Positions 49,401 through 59,800 of a stretch of DNA of 64,000 nt are shown here, in pieces. Below the pieces are notes generated by a model, which saw only the letters and a list, made by a program, of their open reading frames with translations, was not told the origin of the DNA and did not search any database. This DNA is from Sorex araneus (lineage: Eukaryota > Chordata > Mammalia > Eulipotyphla > Soricidae), in the NCBI RefSeq assembly GCF_027595985.1, contig NC_073306.1, positions 194,896,000 through 194,959,999 of the forward strand, read 5' to 3'. The stretch's first letter is position 1; the number at the start of each line of letters is the position of its first letter. The position numbers were made by a program, and so were the translations under genes.

Positions 49401-52400
49401 AGCCTTATAAGAATATTAAAATCTAACTCAAGGGACTAGAGCAATAGCACAGTGGGTAGAGTGTTTGCCTTGCACGCGGCCAACCCGGGTTCATATCCCA
49501 GCATCCCATATGGTCCCCTGAGCACCACCAGGGGTAATTCCTGAGTGCAAAGCCAGGAGTAACCCCTGTGCATCGCCAGGCATGACCGAAAGAGCAAAAA
49601 TAAAATAAAATCTAACTCAGAATAAAATATAAATCTATTAAAAGAGAATGCTTACCTAGCCATATTAATCAACACCACTCTTACTTTTGCTATCACTACA
49701 CATTCTATGAATTTTTTGAAAATTAAAACCAGGTTTAAGCCATACTGCAGTAAAAACATGTTTTGTTATTTCTGATTCATGTCTATAGTATTCAAAATTT
49801 GGTTTTGGAAAATCATTCAACTCTTTGTGGCTGCAAGGACTCCTTCCACCACATTCCTCTTTCCCATGGATGAGACCAAAAGAGCATGAAACTCAGCAGG
49901 TAAGTTAATTATGCCTATATGTTTGAGACTTCAAGCTTTAAAATCTTTCCTTGATTGCCTTCTCTATGTTTTATACACCATCTCAGATTAGTGTGATCAA
50001 TAAACAAAAATGTATTGAAATCATCTTATCTTCTTGGAATTATCTAGATTCCAATAAGATTCAAACCTATCATTGCTCTTTTTGTTTCGGCTTGGTTTGT
50101 GGCCCAACTAAACAGTGCTCAGGACTTACTTCTGGCTCTGGACAGTGCTCAGGGGACCATACAGAGTGCCGGGAACTGAACCTCCACCATCCATATAAAA
50201 AACCTTCCCGTGTACTTTTTCCAGCCCCATATATCATTGTTCCTTATTTTTAGGAAATCTGAAAAATAAAATGAATCAAAATTTTTTACCTTTATATATT
50301 TTTTCAAGTAAGAATATTTGACTCCCAAAATAAGGTTTATGTTAAAGATAATAGTAATAAGAGCAATATTATAGGGGCTGGAGATATAGTTCTAAAGATC
50401 GGAGCACATGCATTGCATGCTGGAGGCCCAGGTTTGATCCATGGCTCCCTATTTGCCCCTGACCACCACCAGGAGTGAGCACCGAGGCAGAAGAAACCCC
50501 TTAGTTCCACTCACTGTGGCACAAGAATTCAAAAAACAAAACAAAAACCTTTTTTATTAAAATGAAGGCAGGTTAAGTCCTGGGAAATCCTCCTTTTAAT
50601 CCCATTTGCCAAAATGATTTTTCAAAGACACACTTAAAATAAGAAGCATCTCACTTTAAACATGTCAGCTCTACTAATTTCAAGAAATCTATCAACAGTA
50701 ATCACTAATTATTAGGTACCTAATCTATCAAGCTTGTTATAGATTAAGGGTAAAGTGAAGACATTTAAGAATGTCTCCAATTTCCTAATGAAATTGCAGA
50801 TCCGAGAAGACAATATATCACTAGGTGCTAAATTGTGAGATATAAGTAACAAAAATGCTATAGGCCGTCAGAAACAGACACAGTTGAAGAGAAAATTGGG
50901 GCCAGATTTTTGGGAGATTCCCAACACTTCCGGGCATTGGCAACTGATTCAAAATGATAAAAAGTCACTCTTCACAGGTTGCTTCAAAAAGAAGCAACAA
51001 ACATGGGACCTTAAAAGCAGCCATGTTTTCATTCCATATGACCTCCACAGTACTGCCCGCCAAATCACATTTAGGGGGACAATAACTTATAATAATGGTG
51101 AAAATATTTTCAATTGTTTGCTATTAGAAAGTTACAACAACTGTCATCCCTTTGCTCATAGATTTGTTCGAGCGGGCACCAGTAACGTCTCATTGTGAGC
51201 CTTATTGTTACTGTGTTTGGCATATCCAATACGCCACCGGTAGCTTGCCAGGCTCTACCCTGAGGGCGAGATACTCTCGGTAGCTTGCCGGGCTCTCCGA
51301 GGGGGCGGAGGAATCGAACACAGGTCGGCCTGAGAAAGGCAAACGCCCTACGGCTGTGCTATGGCTCCAGCCCTAGAAAGTTACAATGAAAGAATTTTGT
51401 TAATGTTAATTACCTTTTCTTATTTCATTAACTTTAAAAGTATGCTATTTATCATGTGCTGAGCACTTTTTAGGAGCTATAATAGCTCCTGGCCTAAAAA
51501 GAGAAATAAAAGACATGAATTTCTCTATTGACTAATGCAAAAAAAAAATTAATCAAGTGAAAAGTGATAAATTAAAGATCAATAGAGACAGCTATGGGAA
51601 CCCAGAGGAGGAAACAACCCAGTCTCCACATAACTTCCCATCGTCATGAGCTGTGGTGGTCCAGAGGAAACACACACACCAACATGGACCTTATCCAAAC
51701 GGGTGCTTCTTCTATAAACACAGCTTCCCCCAAATAATCACTTGACTCCGCTCCATGTGAACAATTCCCCACATCCTCTTGCTTTAGGAATTCTAGACAC
51801 CACAGTTCATCCCTCCCACAAACCAGCCCTTCCTGACGCTCCTTTCAAATTTCTCTGCAGTATGAATATTCTTTGCCTGTGCATCCCCCACCTCTCCCAT
51901 CTCAGCCATCCCTGCAGCCTCACCAGCCGGGACAGAAACCTTTCCTCCCGCCCACCGCTGCAACCGCAGTCCAGAACCCCGCCCAGAAGGGAGGGCCTCA
52001 GCCTCCGGTCTACCATCACCGACAGCCACCCTTGCAGCAAGCAGAGGGACCAATGGTTCAACAGCAGATAGCGCCATCAGATATGCCACCGAACGAAGAG
52101 GTAATGCCTTTCTCCGAGGTCAAGTTGAGGAACTGAATGAAAGAAAATCCATAATACTCAAGGCCCATTTCAGTAACCAGGGCCCTCACGCCTAACACAT
52201 GGAACCATAAATACATTTTGAGCCATATACATATTCAGGAGTAGAGTGTGCAGGCATTTCTGTCCTTTGGCTGTACGGGTCTTTGATTCTGAAAGATGCT
52301 GCGCTTATAAAATTTGATCTTTTAATTGCCCCCCACACACAAAATTGAAAGTTTTGGGAGGAAATCAGCCTGAGAGGTCTAGGCTACCTGCTCTTGTGGT

Positions 52401-55400
52401 CTTTTTCGTATCAGAAGTAATGAAAGCAGCAATTGGTCCCTCCATACAGCAAGTAGCACTTTGCATTATTAATTTTCTGGTGGTAGAGAAGATAATTATG
52501 CAAAAGTATCTTGTAATATACTAAGAAAAATCACAATGAACAGAAAAGATGCCATGTAAAAGTGTATTATGAACTCTTAACACTCCTCCCAGACCATCTG
52601 AATACAGCCTTACTCTAATCGATATTGTCATCCTTTTTAACAGAAAGGCAGACTTTAGGAAGTTATAAAATTGCCTAGTGTTACACAAAAATTAAATGGC
52701 AGGACCAGCAGTCAAATAAACTAGGAATCTGCTCTTGCTCCAAAATTTATTACTTTCTACTCCTCAAAATGTAGAAAATCCGTGATATACACACTCCACT
52801 TTTCTGAGCACAGGTTTGAGTCATATCAATAAAAACCAATTCTGACCTTTTTCAGGTGTACCTCTATGACCAAATGAAAGCAAAAAATAGGAAATTTTTT
52901 TAATTTACTCTTTATATTGTTTCGTTGTAACTATGAGTGTTTGGTTCACTTTGCCTAGCTATTTAGTCAGTTTAACATTTTTCTATGTTGCAGTTACCGG
53001 GAATGGATTTCACTGAACCCCGGGGTCCAGGAATGGATTATACTGATCCCCAAGGTCCAGGAATGGATTATACTAACCCCCAAGGTCCAGGAATGGATTA
53101 TATTGATCCCCAAGGTCCAGGAACAGATTTTGCTGAGCCCCAGGGTCCAGGAACGGATTTTGCTGAGCCCCAGGGTCCTGGAGTAAACTTTGCTGAACCC
53201 CAAGGTCCATCTGTAAGTACAAATATTATTGTGATACTTTTGTAGAAAACAAGTTATATATTTCATGATAGTAATGTGAAAGTTTTTAATTGTTCCATTT
53301 ATCTACTAATTTAAAGGGTAGTGGGTTCCTTTGTTTTCTAAGCTATAAAATATTATTTTAATGCCAATCCATCTGGAAATGTGTTTCATATAACTCTTGG
53401 AAATAATGGTAATGGGAGATTTGCTGTGTTACAGCAGATATGAATTATTTATTCTGTTTTCTACTACTTAAAGCTGTTCCACATTGCCCGTTTGATATCT
53501 CGGGAACCTCTCTCACAAAATAAGCCATCTTCAGTAAGTTCTTTTTTGAAATACTTCTTCTGTTTGTAATGTGCTTAAAACTTTATCACTTGGAAATGTA
53601 TATTTTAATAATTACTGCATTTATATTCAGCTTTATCCAGGAATATATTACATGTCCTATGGAGCAAACCAATTGGTAAGTCTATACTTTATTAGAAATA
53701 TTATCTTCAAATGTTATTTTAAGGGGAAAATTTTTAAACCCAGGCCTCAAGTAATAGATCTCATATTCTCTGAATTAGTTAGCAACCAACATGACAAAGA
53801 AGAACACTTACTATTCAGGTAATTCTGACCACACGTCTTTTAAAGATAATTGAAAATAAATTTTTAATCTGAATTATCCAAGCAAGCTAAACTTATTCAA
53901 TAATGACTCACTGATCCACTTTGCTTTGCCTCTGAACACAGCATTAATTTTTTAAATTTTATTTTAATGAATCACCATGAGATACAGTTACAGACTTACA
54001 AACTTTTGTGATTATGTTTCAATCATACAATGTTCAAGTACCCATCCCTCCACCAGTGCCCATTCTCCACCACCAGTAACCCTCCCACCACCCCTACCCC
54101 TCCCCACCCCCGGCCTCTGTGGCAGGCACATTCCCTCTGACTCTCTCTCTCCTTTTGGCTGTTATGGTTCACAGAATTAATATTAAGGCTTAAGATAAAT
54201 TCAATGACTTTCAACTTTGTCTTCAGTAGCTCATAGATGGTGGTTGGTTCAGAGTATAATGGTATGGTATTAATTTTTTTAACAGAATGCTCCTGGAAGA
54301 ATTGGTTTCATGAGCTCAGAAGAAATGCCGGTGAGTGAAGTCTTTAAACTTTTTATAAAATTGTAGGTGGATTAAGAGTAACTCAGAAGGTTCTACACAC
54401 AAGAGGAACTGGCCATGAAGTTGCTGAATTTAGAGCGTGAGATTCAGATTGCTCTACTCCAAAGCTAAAAGTTTGATTGTGAAGCAGTCCACAAAAGATT
54501 TTATCATGTTTATCACATAGTCATTTCTGAAGGATGACCATTCTTGCCCCATTTCTTTATTATAAGCAAGGGGAAACCCACCCTGAAAAATCACCAACAA
54601 GGTGATCCTTGTATGCATATCTGTATCACTTGGCCCTTGAGTGATAGTATAGAACTTGTCTTGCATGTAGCAAACCCACGTTCAATTCTCAGTACCTCAT
54701 ATAGTCCCCCAAGCTCCACCAGCAGTAATCCCAGATGTAGAATCAGGTATGAGCCTTGAGCACAACTGGGTACAGCCTAAACGCAAATCAACAATTAAAT
54801 AAAATGAAAGAAGGAAAAGTCATGTTGATGACTTCAAACCCAAAAAAGACACATTTATAGAAGATTCCAATTCCTTCTCAGACCACATAATCCCTCCAAA
54901 CAACCAAGTAAGCATTAATTTAAACCTCAGAATTGAAAAGGGAGGAAATAAAATTAACTAGGTTTTTTTAAAAAAATAGTATTTTGTTTGTTTTGGTGCC
55001 AGAAGTAAAACCCAGGGTCCCTTATTCGAGGCTGATGCTCAGGCTACAAACCACATGCCTACCCCACTCCTCCAGAGAAGTAACCAAAATTTAAGTGTGA
55101 TTATTACAAAATTCCAAGTACAGTAATAAGTTAAGGTACCTTTTCATGCTGTTATCATTATCCATACTTGTTACAAGTTCAAACCTTTACATCATTCTGA
55201 ACCAAGCAGCCAGACTAAGATTTGAGATCACACAATTCAACTTCTTCCTTAGAAACCTTTGCCCGACATGTTGGCTAGAGCACAAAACAAAACAAAAACC
55301 ATCCTGAATTAATAAATCATCATCAACTAGAAATCCAATCAATTCTATCAGCAGAAGAAAGCTTGAGTTTCAAAGTTGTTGAATCACTTCCCTAAGCTAG

Positions 55401-57063
55401 TTACATAGATACACAATAAAGGCAAGATAGATCAAATAAGGCGCCTGTGGTCAAGAAGTTCATGATTTAATCATTAGAAAAGAGAGACACAAGTGCAGTT
55501 GCTTTCAAATCATGTGGTAATGTAATAGAGCTAAAACATAAAGAAAAACTCAAGCCCTTAGCCTAACCCAGGGATTCATGTTGACCGCCCTGGAAGAAAT
55601 ATCCCCTCGAATTGGTAGAGACAGATAGCAAGAGGGAAAAGAGTACTGTGTCTACATAATACCTGAATAACTGGTTAAAATTTCAAGTGTTGCTGCTCCT
55701 CTTACAGTCCTAACTCATGTATATTCTGCCTCATTCTCCAAAGATTTTTTGGGAACCTATGAAAAATACATCAAAACAAATATTTAACATGGAATTTAAA
55801 GTGAGTCATGGTTATAAGGAAATGAGAATGCAGACATGCAAGCCACAAAGCCCTGCACAAGTGCTGCAAATAGCCCTAGATTTGAATTCTGAAATTTTTG
55901 ACAGTAAAGGTAGTAAAAAGGAAACATCGTCAATTCGAGAATTCTAATTATTCACAGGAAATATTTCAGTTCCGCCAGAGGAAATCTGTTTTGAGAGAGA
56001 CAACTCAAATATGAATCCATTTGGGCTTATGGTGTTTCCCAATTCTGTTGCTTCTTTTTATCTTAAAATTAAATTCAGGTGCCAGAGAGACCAAATGGCA
56101 TGATAGTCTTGGTGGCCCCTAACCGCCCCCCCCCCCAGACTCATCAATAAACTCCGAGGGAATCACATTGCTGGCGATGGCCCACAGCCCCCTGAGGCAT
56201 CACTGGGATGGCCTCTAATTAAGAAAAAAAAAATTAATTCAAAGTGTACTTTGTCTGCTCTCGCTTCTGTCTTGCTTCTCCTCTTCCTCCTCCCTCACCA
56301 AGCACAGCAAACGGTCTCCCTTTCACAAAAGTGGGTTCCCCCAGCCAGGAAACTGTAGAACCTTCTATGTTGAAAGCACTTAAGTGGAAAATGCTCACAT
56401 AAAGTTGTCAGCCAACGTCTCCTGTTTTAGAGGGTGTGGGTAAATCGGGCACGGTAAGGTAAGTAGCTAGGAGTGATGGTGCCTTTGGTATTTCCCCCCC
56501 AGGGTGGCAGAGCAAGCCCCATGACCTACGGATCCATGTACTCTCGGCTGGGAGGCCTGAGACCCAACCTGGCGGGGATGCCACAGAATCAGAACCCAGC
56601 CAAGGGCGGAGACTTTACTCTGGAGTTCGACACCCCAGTGGGGGCCACCAAAGGCCCAGAGAAGGGAGAAGGAGGCCCGCAGCGCTCTCCCCAGCCGGAG
56701 GCCCAGCGCGCTGATCCTGAAGAGACTGAAACCCGAGATTTCCTTCCAGAAGCAGCACTTGGACCCCTGGGTGGGCTTCTTGCGTCCCCCAAGGACCATA
56801 TTCCCAGCCAGGCGAGGGGCCCTGCAGGGCAGAACTGGGGATTCCCCGCGGTCACTGCAGATGCCACTGACGCACTGATGAACCCGGGAATAGCTGACAT
56901 TTATGAGACCTACGGTGCCGATATGACCACACCCCCGGGTCTCCAGGGGGAGTCAACCACGGATACCACCATGGCCCCAGACGCAAAGCACACACCAAAG
57001 GCAGGAAGCAAGGCCCAGAAGCCCCAGATTAGCCATGATGCATGGCGCTTCCCCGAGCCCTGA
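43166..57063 (+). CDS. AMBN: Ameloblastin gene, 11 coding exons
   Basis: Ameloblastin is a secreted enamel-matrix glycoprotein of ameloblasts that helps attach the cells to the forming matrix and organise enamel rods. It belongs to the SCPP family. Joined exons: 43166-43180, 44272-44340, 47550-47600, 49048-49095, 49789-49899, 51861-52100, 52994-53212, 53474-53533, 53631-53675, 54286-54330 and 56503-57063, giving about 487 residues against about 447 in human. Every exon is a whole number of codons and every intron starts GT and ends AG. Recognition rests on close matches to human ameloblastin along the whole protein, including [62 protein letters not shown] or its equivalent, [23 protein letters not shown] and the C-terminal HDAW. 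No internal stop or frameshift is seen, so the gene looks functional. Introns run from 97 bp (intron 8) to 3,209 bp (intron 2) and hold SINE and L1 insertions. Confidence 0.97.
43361..43495. repeat. GA/GAAA-rich purine tract in AMBN intron 1
   Basis: Mixed GAGA and GAAA repeats, purine only, starting 181 bp after the exon 1 donor. Confidence 0.93.
44272..44340 (+). CDS. AMBN: AMBN exon 2, signal peptide
   Basis: The exon encodes 23 residues, [20 protein letters not shown] then AVP. A second in-frame ATG at 44287 has A at -3 and opens a textbook signal peptide: K-D, a hydrophobic LILILCLL core and a small-residue end SSA before VP. Acceptor CTGTTTCAG, donor GTAAGA. Confidence 0.95.
45129..45302 (+). 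mobile_element. SINE, short type, in AMBN intron 2
   Basis: GAGCAATAGCACAGTGGGTAAAGC head. Confidence 0.85.
45458..46549 (-). mobile_element. 5'-truncated L1 in AMBN intron 2
   Basis: Minus-strand frames give typical C-terminal ORF2 text: [35 protein letters not shown] and, in a shifted frame, [20 protein letters not shown] and [19 protein letters not shown]. Frameshifts separate these blocks, so it is dead. A TTAACTTTT duplication may flank it (45449-45457 and 46550-46558). Confidence 0.88.
46679..46850 (+). mobile_element. SINE, short type, old, in AMBN intron 2
   Basis: GTATGCAGCCAACCTCAGTTC and CACTACTGGGTGTGGTCC. Confidence 0.7.
47201..47357 (+). mobile_element. SINE, short type, old, in AMBN intron 2
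   Basis: GAGCTTGCCTTGCCTGTGGTC and GGGTGTCACCC. Confidence 0.75.
47550..47600 (+). CDS. AMBN: AMBN exon 3
   Basis: [17 protein letters not shown], 17 residues, next to the signal cleavage site. It ends in S-L-E, an S-x-E motif of the kind phosphorylated by the secretory kinase FAM20C in SCPP proteins. Acceptor TCCATTTAG, donor GTATGT. Confidence 0.95.
49048..49095 (+). CDS. AMBN: AMBN exon 4
   Basis: [16 protein letters not shown], 16 residues, close to human [16 protein letters not shown]. Acceptor TTTACAG, donor GTAAAT. Confidence 0.95.
49431..49605 (+). mobile_element. SINE, short type, in AMBN intron 4
   Basis: TAAAATCTAACTCA at 49417-49430 and 49606-49619. It sits 183 bp before exon 5. 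Confidence 0.93.
49789..49899 (+). CDS. AMBN: AMBN exon 5, self-assembly and membrane-binding segment
   Basis: 37 residues starting [14 protein letters not shown] and ending EHETQQ. YSKFGF fits the Y/F-x-x-Y/L/F-x-Y/F self-assembly motif described for ameloblastin, and the following segment is the reported amphipathic membrane-binding region. Acceptor GTCTATAG, donor GTAAGT. Confidence 0.96.
50076..50231 (-). mobile_element. SINE, short type, in AMBN intron 5
   Basis: TATCATTG flanks it (50068-50075 and 50232-50239). Confidence 0.8.
50374..50530 (+). mobile_element. SINE, short type, old, in AMBN intron 5
   Basis: GGGGCTGGAGATATAGTTC head and CACTCACTGTGGCAC end. Confidence 0.7.
51138..51373 (-). 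mobile_element. SINE, long type, in AMBN intron 5
   Basis: TAGAAAGTTACAA at 51125-51137 and 51374-51386. Confidence 0.93.
51861..51905 (+). other. AMBN: Optional 5' part of AMBN exon 6
   Basis: The 15 codons [15 protein letters not shown] lie between the main acceptor and a second AG with a pyrimidine-rich lead (CCACCTCTCCCATCTCAG). Skipping this part keeps the frame. Confidence 0.6.
51861..52100 (+). CDS. AMBN: AMBN exon 6, proline/glutamine-rich
   Basis: 80 residues from [15 protein letters not shown] to [10 protein letters not shown], rich in P and Q. An internal acceptor (CCCATCTCAG, ending 51905) would remove the first 15 codons in frame, matching the known long and short ameloblastin isoforms. 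Main acceptor TTCTCTGCAG, donor GTAATG. Confidence 0.95.
52620..52740 (-). mobile_element. MIR relic in AMBN intron 6
   Basis: TTTTTAACAGAAAGGCAG ... GTGTTACACAAAAATTAAATGGCAGGACCAGCAGT is the complement-orientation MIR pattern (52635-52710). Confidence 0.45.
52994..53212 (+). CDS. AMBN: AMBN exon 7, tandem-repeat exon
   Basis: 73 residues: LP, then seven 10-residue units of the form [10 protein letters not shown], then S. Units 1-4 carry MDF/MDY and units 5-7 carry TDF or VNF with AEPQGP. Human has LPG-x-DF-x-DPQGPS units of 13 residues carried on separate small exons; here the expansion is inside one exon. Acceptor TATGTTGCAG, donor GTAAGT. Confidence 0.95.
53474..53533 (+). CDS. AMBN: AMBN exon 8
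   Basis: [20 protein letters not shown], 20 residues, matching the human FQIARLIS...QNK block. Acceptor ACTTAAAG, donor GTAAGT. Confidence 0.94.
53631..53675 (+). CDS. AMBN: AMBN exon 9
   Basis: [15 protein letters not shown], 15 residues. Acceptor TATATTCAG, donor GTAAGT. Intron 8 before it is only 97 bp. Confidence 0.95.
53950..54169 (-). mobile_element. Short L1 3' UTR fragment in AMBN intron 9
   Basis: CAAGTACCCATCCCTCCACC and GGCCTCTGTGGCAGGCACATT are the complement of the L1 3' UTR. Near-identical CACAGCATTAAT / CACAGAATTAAT flanks suggest the duplication. Confidence 0.75.
54286..54330 (+). CDS. AMBN: AMBN exon 10
   Basis: [15 protein letters not shown], 15 residues. SSEE offers an S-x-E phosphorylation motif. 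Acceptor TTTTTAACAG, donor GTGAGT. Confidence 0.95.
54631..54790 (+). mobile_element. SINE, short type, old, in AMBN intron 10
   Basis: GAGTGATAGTATAGAACTTG head, CAACTGGGTACAGCC end. Confidence 0.7.
54791..56460. other. AMBN intron 10, distal part
   Basis: Mostly unique AT-rich sequence with a C-run at about 56127-56140 and a SINE-like relic around 56094-56220 (GTGCCAGAGAGACCAAATGG ... GAGGCATCACTGGGATGGCC). No further AMBN exon was found by eye. Confidence 0.45.
56503..57063 (+). CDS. AMBN: AMBN exon 11, acidic C-terminal domain and stop
   Basis: 186 residues and TGA at 57061-57063. Conserved blocks are [32 protein letters not shown] and the C-terminal HDAWRFPEP. It is rich in D and E, the part of ameloblastin assigned to calcium binding. 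The human ATKG-type heparin/fibronectin-binding tetrapeptide is kept. Acceptor ATTTCCCCCCCAG has a run of C just before AG. Confidence 0.96.
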   Translation, partial: GGRASPMTYGSMYSRLGGLRPNLAGMPQNQNPAKGGDFTLEFDTPVGATKGPEKGEGGPQRSPQPEAQRADPEETETRDFLPEAALGPLGGLLASPKDHIPSQARGPAGQNWGFPAVTADATDALMNPGIADIYETYGADMTTPPGLQGESTTDTTMAPDAKHTPKAGSKAQKPQISHDAWRFPEP

Positions 57064-57620
57064 GAGCCTTGAAATATTAGCTACTTTCTCTATGCACCAG
57101 GCCCCATGCTTTGTCCCCATGCCGTTTGCTAAAACACTTAATACCCTTCTGCAACGGAGGCATTAAAAATCCTAAACATATACAAGTGGCTAGAAATAGT
57201 GTAAGTCCCCTCCTTGCTTTCTTTCTCCTGTTGAAATAAAATGTGTAACTGTTTCTATGATTCAGAAATACTATTAATGACATCAGAGGAACTCTGCTTT
57301 TGAGAAAAATCACTATTTCTTAGCTTGGTTTTGGCTCAATAGAATTTCTTATATTCTTTATAGAATTTCTTAGCTTGGCATTGTTATATCCAGGAAATGT
57401 GACACGGCTTTGGAAATTTTTCTCTAAGCTAAGGCACATAGGCTTTGAATTATATGCTATTTTCTTCAAATGTTATTAAATAGGAATTCGTGGGCAATCC
57501 CTGGCTGGTACTACTGAGTTTGGTATACTGGATTGAAAATTCTCATTTGTAGAGTATTTTATTTAATCTAGTAAAAACATCTAGCCTATTTTAAATAAAA
57601 AATTTTTCTCACTGAAAATA
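57064..57620 (+). other. AMBN: AMBN 3' untranslated region
   Basis: The region has AATAAA at 57235-57240 and again at 57594-57599. The second would give a 3' UTR of roughly 550 nt, which I recall as close to the human length; the first would give about 190 nt. Which is used cannot be told from sequence alone. Confidence 0.6.
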
Positions 57621-57714
57621 TCAGTAATGATACGCTTGTTATTTACAAATATTAAAGGACTAAGAAAAGCATAATCATCTCCTTCCTTTGTTACTCTTTA
57701 ACCCTATTTCATAG

Positions 57715-57835
57715 AATTCATTCATTCTTTCATGGGTTGTTTATTGAGTATCTATTTATGGGCTAGTCACTGTGCTAGATAATAAGAGCCCCTTCTCTTC
57801 CTTCAGAACCTGTTGGGTTGTAGTTCTAAACATTT
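57715..57835 (-). mobile_element. L2 relic downstream of AMBN
   Basis: TTCATTCATTCTTTCATGGG ... TGGGCTAGTCACTGTGCTAGATAATAAGAGCC carries the L2-type pattern. The LTR-like element follows directly. Confidence 0.45.
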
Positions 57836-58580
57836 AAAGAAATAATATTGCTTTGGCCTTTCCCTTCCCCCCCTCCCTATAGGGAGCTTATATTTATTGA
57901 GTTACTCCCACCACAGTGCTCCCAAGGCACACTCAATTCCATCAGGCACTCCCAATCCTCTGTGTTTAACCTACCCTTTGTGCTTTTTTCCCCCTATCTG
58001 TTAAGCACTTACATCCCCAAATCAGACTCTGTAACTTGTAAAGTCAAATTTTTCTGAGGGCTCTGGATTTTGTATATGTAAGTGAAATATTACATATACA
58101 AAATATGTAATATTTATTTTCTCTCTTTATTTTAATGTTCTTTGCATAGTAAATTGATACTGGCTAAGGAAAGGAGAAGGCAATGCACCCTTAGACGGAA
58201 TTTCACCCTTGTATGGATCTCTTAGCAGGAATCTAGAGTGCCGAGCACTTAGATGAGATTTTGTCTTTTAGTAAGAACTGCCTCTGAAGGAGAGCTTTCC
58301 ATCTGTTCACTGTTTATGATAATGTTCAACTACACCTATGTGTAATTGCTACCCCCAACCCTTCCTGATTTCTCTATAACTAACACTGTGAGACTTGAAT
58401 AAACGGCCCCTGATTACCAGCCAACCAGCCTGGTGACACTTGTTCCCTCCTTTATTCAACCGGCTGGGTCAGTGAGGAGGGAGTGGGGAAGGTGATAGCC
58501 CCCAACTCACCAAGGAGACCCTTGGGTAATAGCAGGTGGAGGGGCAGGTGAACACCCACCCAGGAATAGTGACAAGAACC
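57836..58580 (+). mobile_element. LTR-like element, diverged member of the same group
   Basis: AGGGAGCTTATATTTATTGAGTTACTCCCACCACAGTGCTCCCA repeats the LTR 5' pattern in an altered form (long match at 57881-57925). GAATAAACGG near 58399 is the likely poly(A) signal, followed by an ACCAGCCAACCAGCCTGGT segment. It begins just after an old L2-like piece, about 800 bp downstream of the AMBN stop. Confidence 0.55.
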
Positions 58581-58759
58581 TACATAATAATTACAAAAAT
58601 CAGTCACTCTGGACCTGCTCAATTACTTTACATATGTTATCTCAGAAGAAGCATGCTAAAATAGATACTCCCCAACCCACAAAACATGTTAAAAGGTCAA
58701 GTCAGGGGTGCCCCTCGAGACAAAGAGAGACACCTACTTTCCATAAGGGGCTTTGGAGG

Positions 58760-58880
58760 AGGAGGGGGCAGGGCAATAGTACAGCAGGAAGGACATGTGC
58801 CTTGCACCCAGATGCCCCTATATGGTCCCTCAAGACACCAGGAGTGATCCCTGAGAATCCCTAAACACAGCTGGTGTGGT

Positions 58881-58925
<45 letters not shown>

Positions 58926-58929
58926 AGGA
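58760..58929 (+). mobile_element. SINE, short type, shortened, with (AG)n tail
   Basis: GGCTTTGGAGG at 58749-58759 and 58930-58940 flanks the SINE plus its tail. Confidence 0.85.
58881..58922. repeat. (AG)n tail of a SINE
   Basis: About 40 nt of AG dinucleotides directly after the SINE at 58760, inside its target-site duplication. Confidence 0.9.
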
Positions 58930-59589
58930 GGCTTTGGAGGGAATGGGAAGTACCAAACAAGTGTTCTCAGAATAGCATCAAAAGCATCTGTATTATGTAG
59001 CCTCTGAGAGGAAGCCACGCAAGAGACGTCACGGGAGAATGAGCTCACTCCTGTGAGAATCAGCTGATCACTTTTTGAGAATATATTCAGAATATCATTA
59101 CTTGTCACCAAAGCTAGAAATGTTTGTCACAGATGTTTGCCTAAATTTAGAAATTCCAACACCTCGTCTTCTCACCCCCCGAAAATTAGTCTCCTACTGC
59201 CGTTCTCCCTTGCTTTTCCCAACCTGCCCATGTATTAGAATCTCTGATACTCAGGTGCTTTTTCATCTTCTACCAAGATTCTGGGAATGCAGCCCAGGAA
59301 AAGAGCCTGGACACACCTCCCTACCTAGGATACTGGGGAGGCGCAGACATGCAGCCACCATTCGTGGTATCCCTTTCTCTTGGCAGAGCTTACTCTCTGC
59401 TTACTCTCAAGTCCACGGGTGAGAACTGAAGAAGACATACAAGAGGTTAAAATGCATTTGCATCCTCTAGTGGCTCTGACAAAGGTGCAGGCTAGGACAC
59501 TCATCCACACAGTTGCCAACAGATGCCCACTAAAGTCCACCTGAGCATCCTGGGCTTATCTCAGTTTAGAAAAAGAACTAGATCCAAGC

Positions 59590-59730
59590 CTTGACATCAC
59601 ATGTAATCATCTGTGAGTCACTGGATGTGAGACTTTGCCTCTCACCTCCTGCGTTTTCATCCCTTTAACGGAGCTATTATCCAACCCATTCCACTAGATT
59701 GTTAAAAGAACTAAACAGGATAAAGCAATG
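59590..59730 (+). mobile_element. MIR relic
   Basis: TGTGAGTCACTGGATGTGAGACTTTGCC ... GAGCTATTATCCAACCC keeps MIR block order (59611-59685). Confidence 0.4.
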
Positions 59731-59800
59731 GGACAAAACTGCTAAATTGTAGTAGTATGCTTTTTTTCCTAAGGATCCTTTTCATTGATAGAACTTAGCA

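Noticed and set aside
52994-53266. 90-codon minus-strand frame with HSWTLG repeats
   Set aside because: It is the antisense shadow of the AMBN exon 7 repeat.
56467-56900. Minus-strand frames over AMBN exon 11
   Set aside because: Antisense shadows of a GC-rich coding exon.
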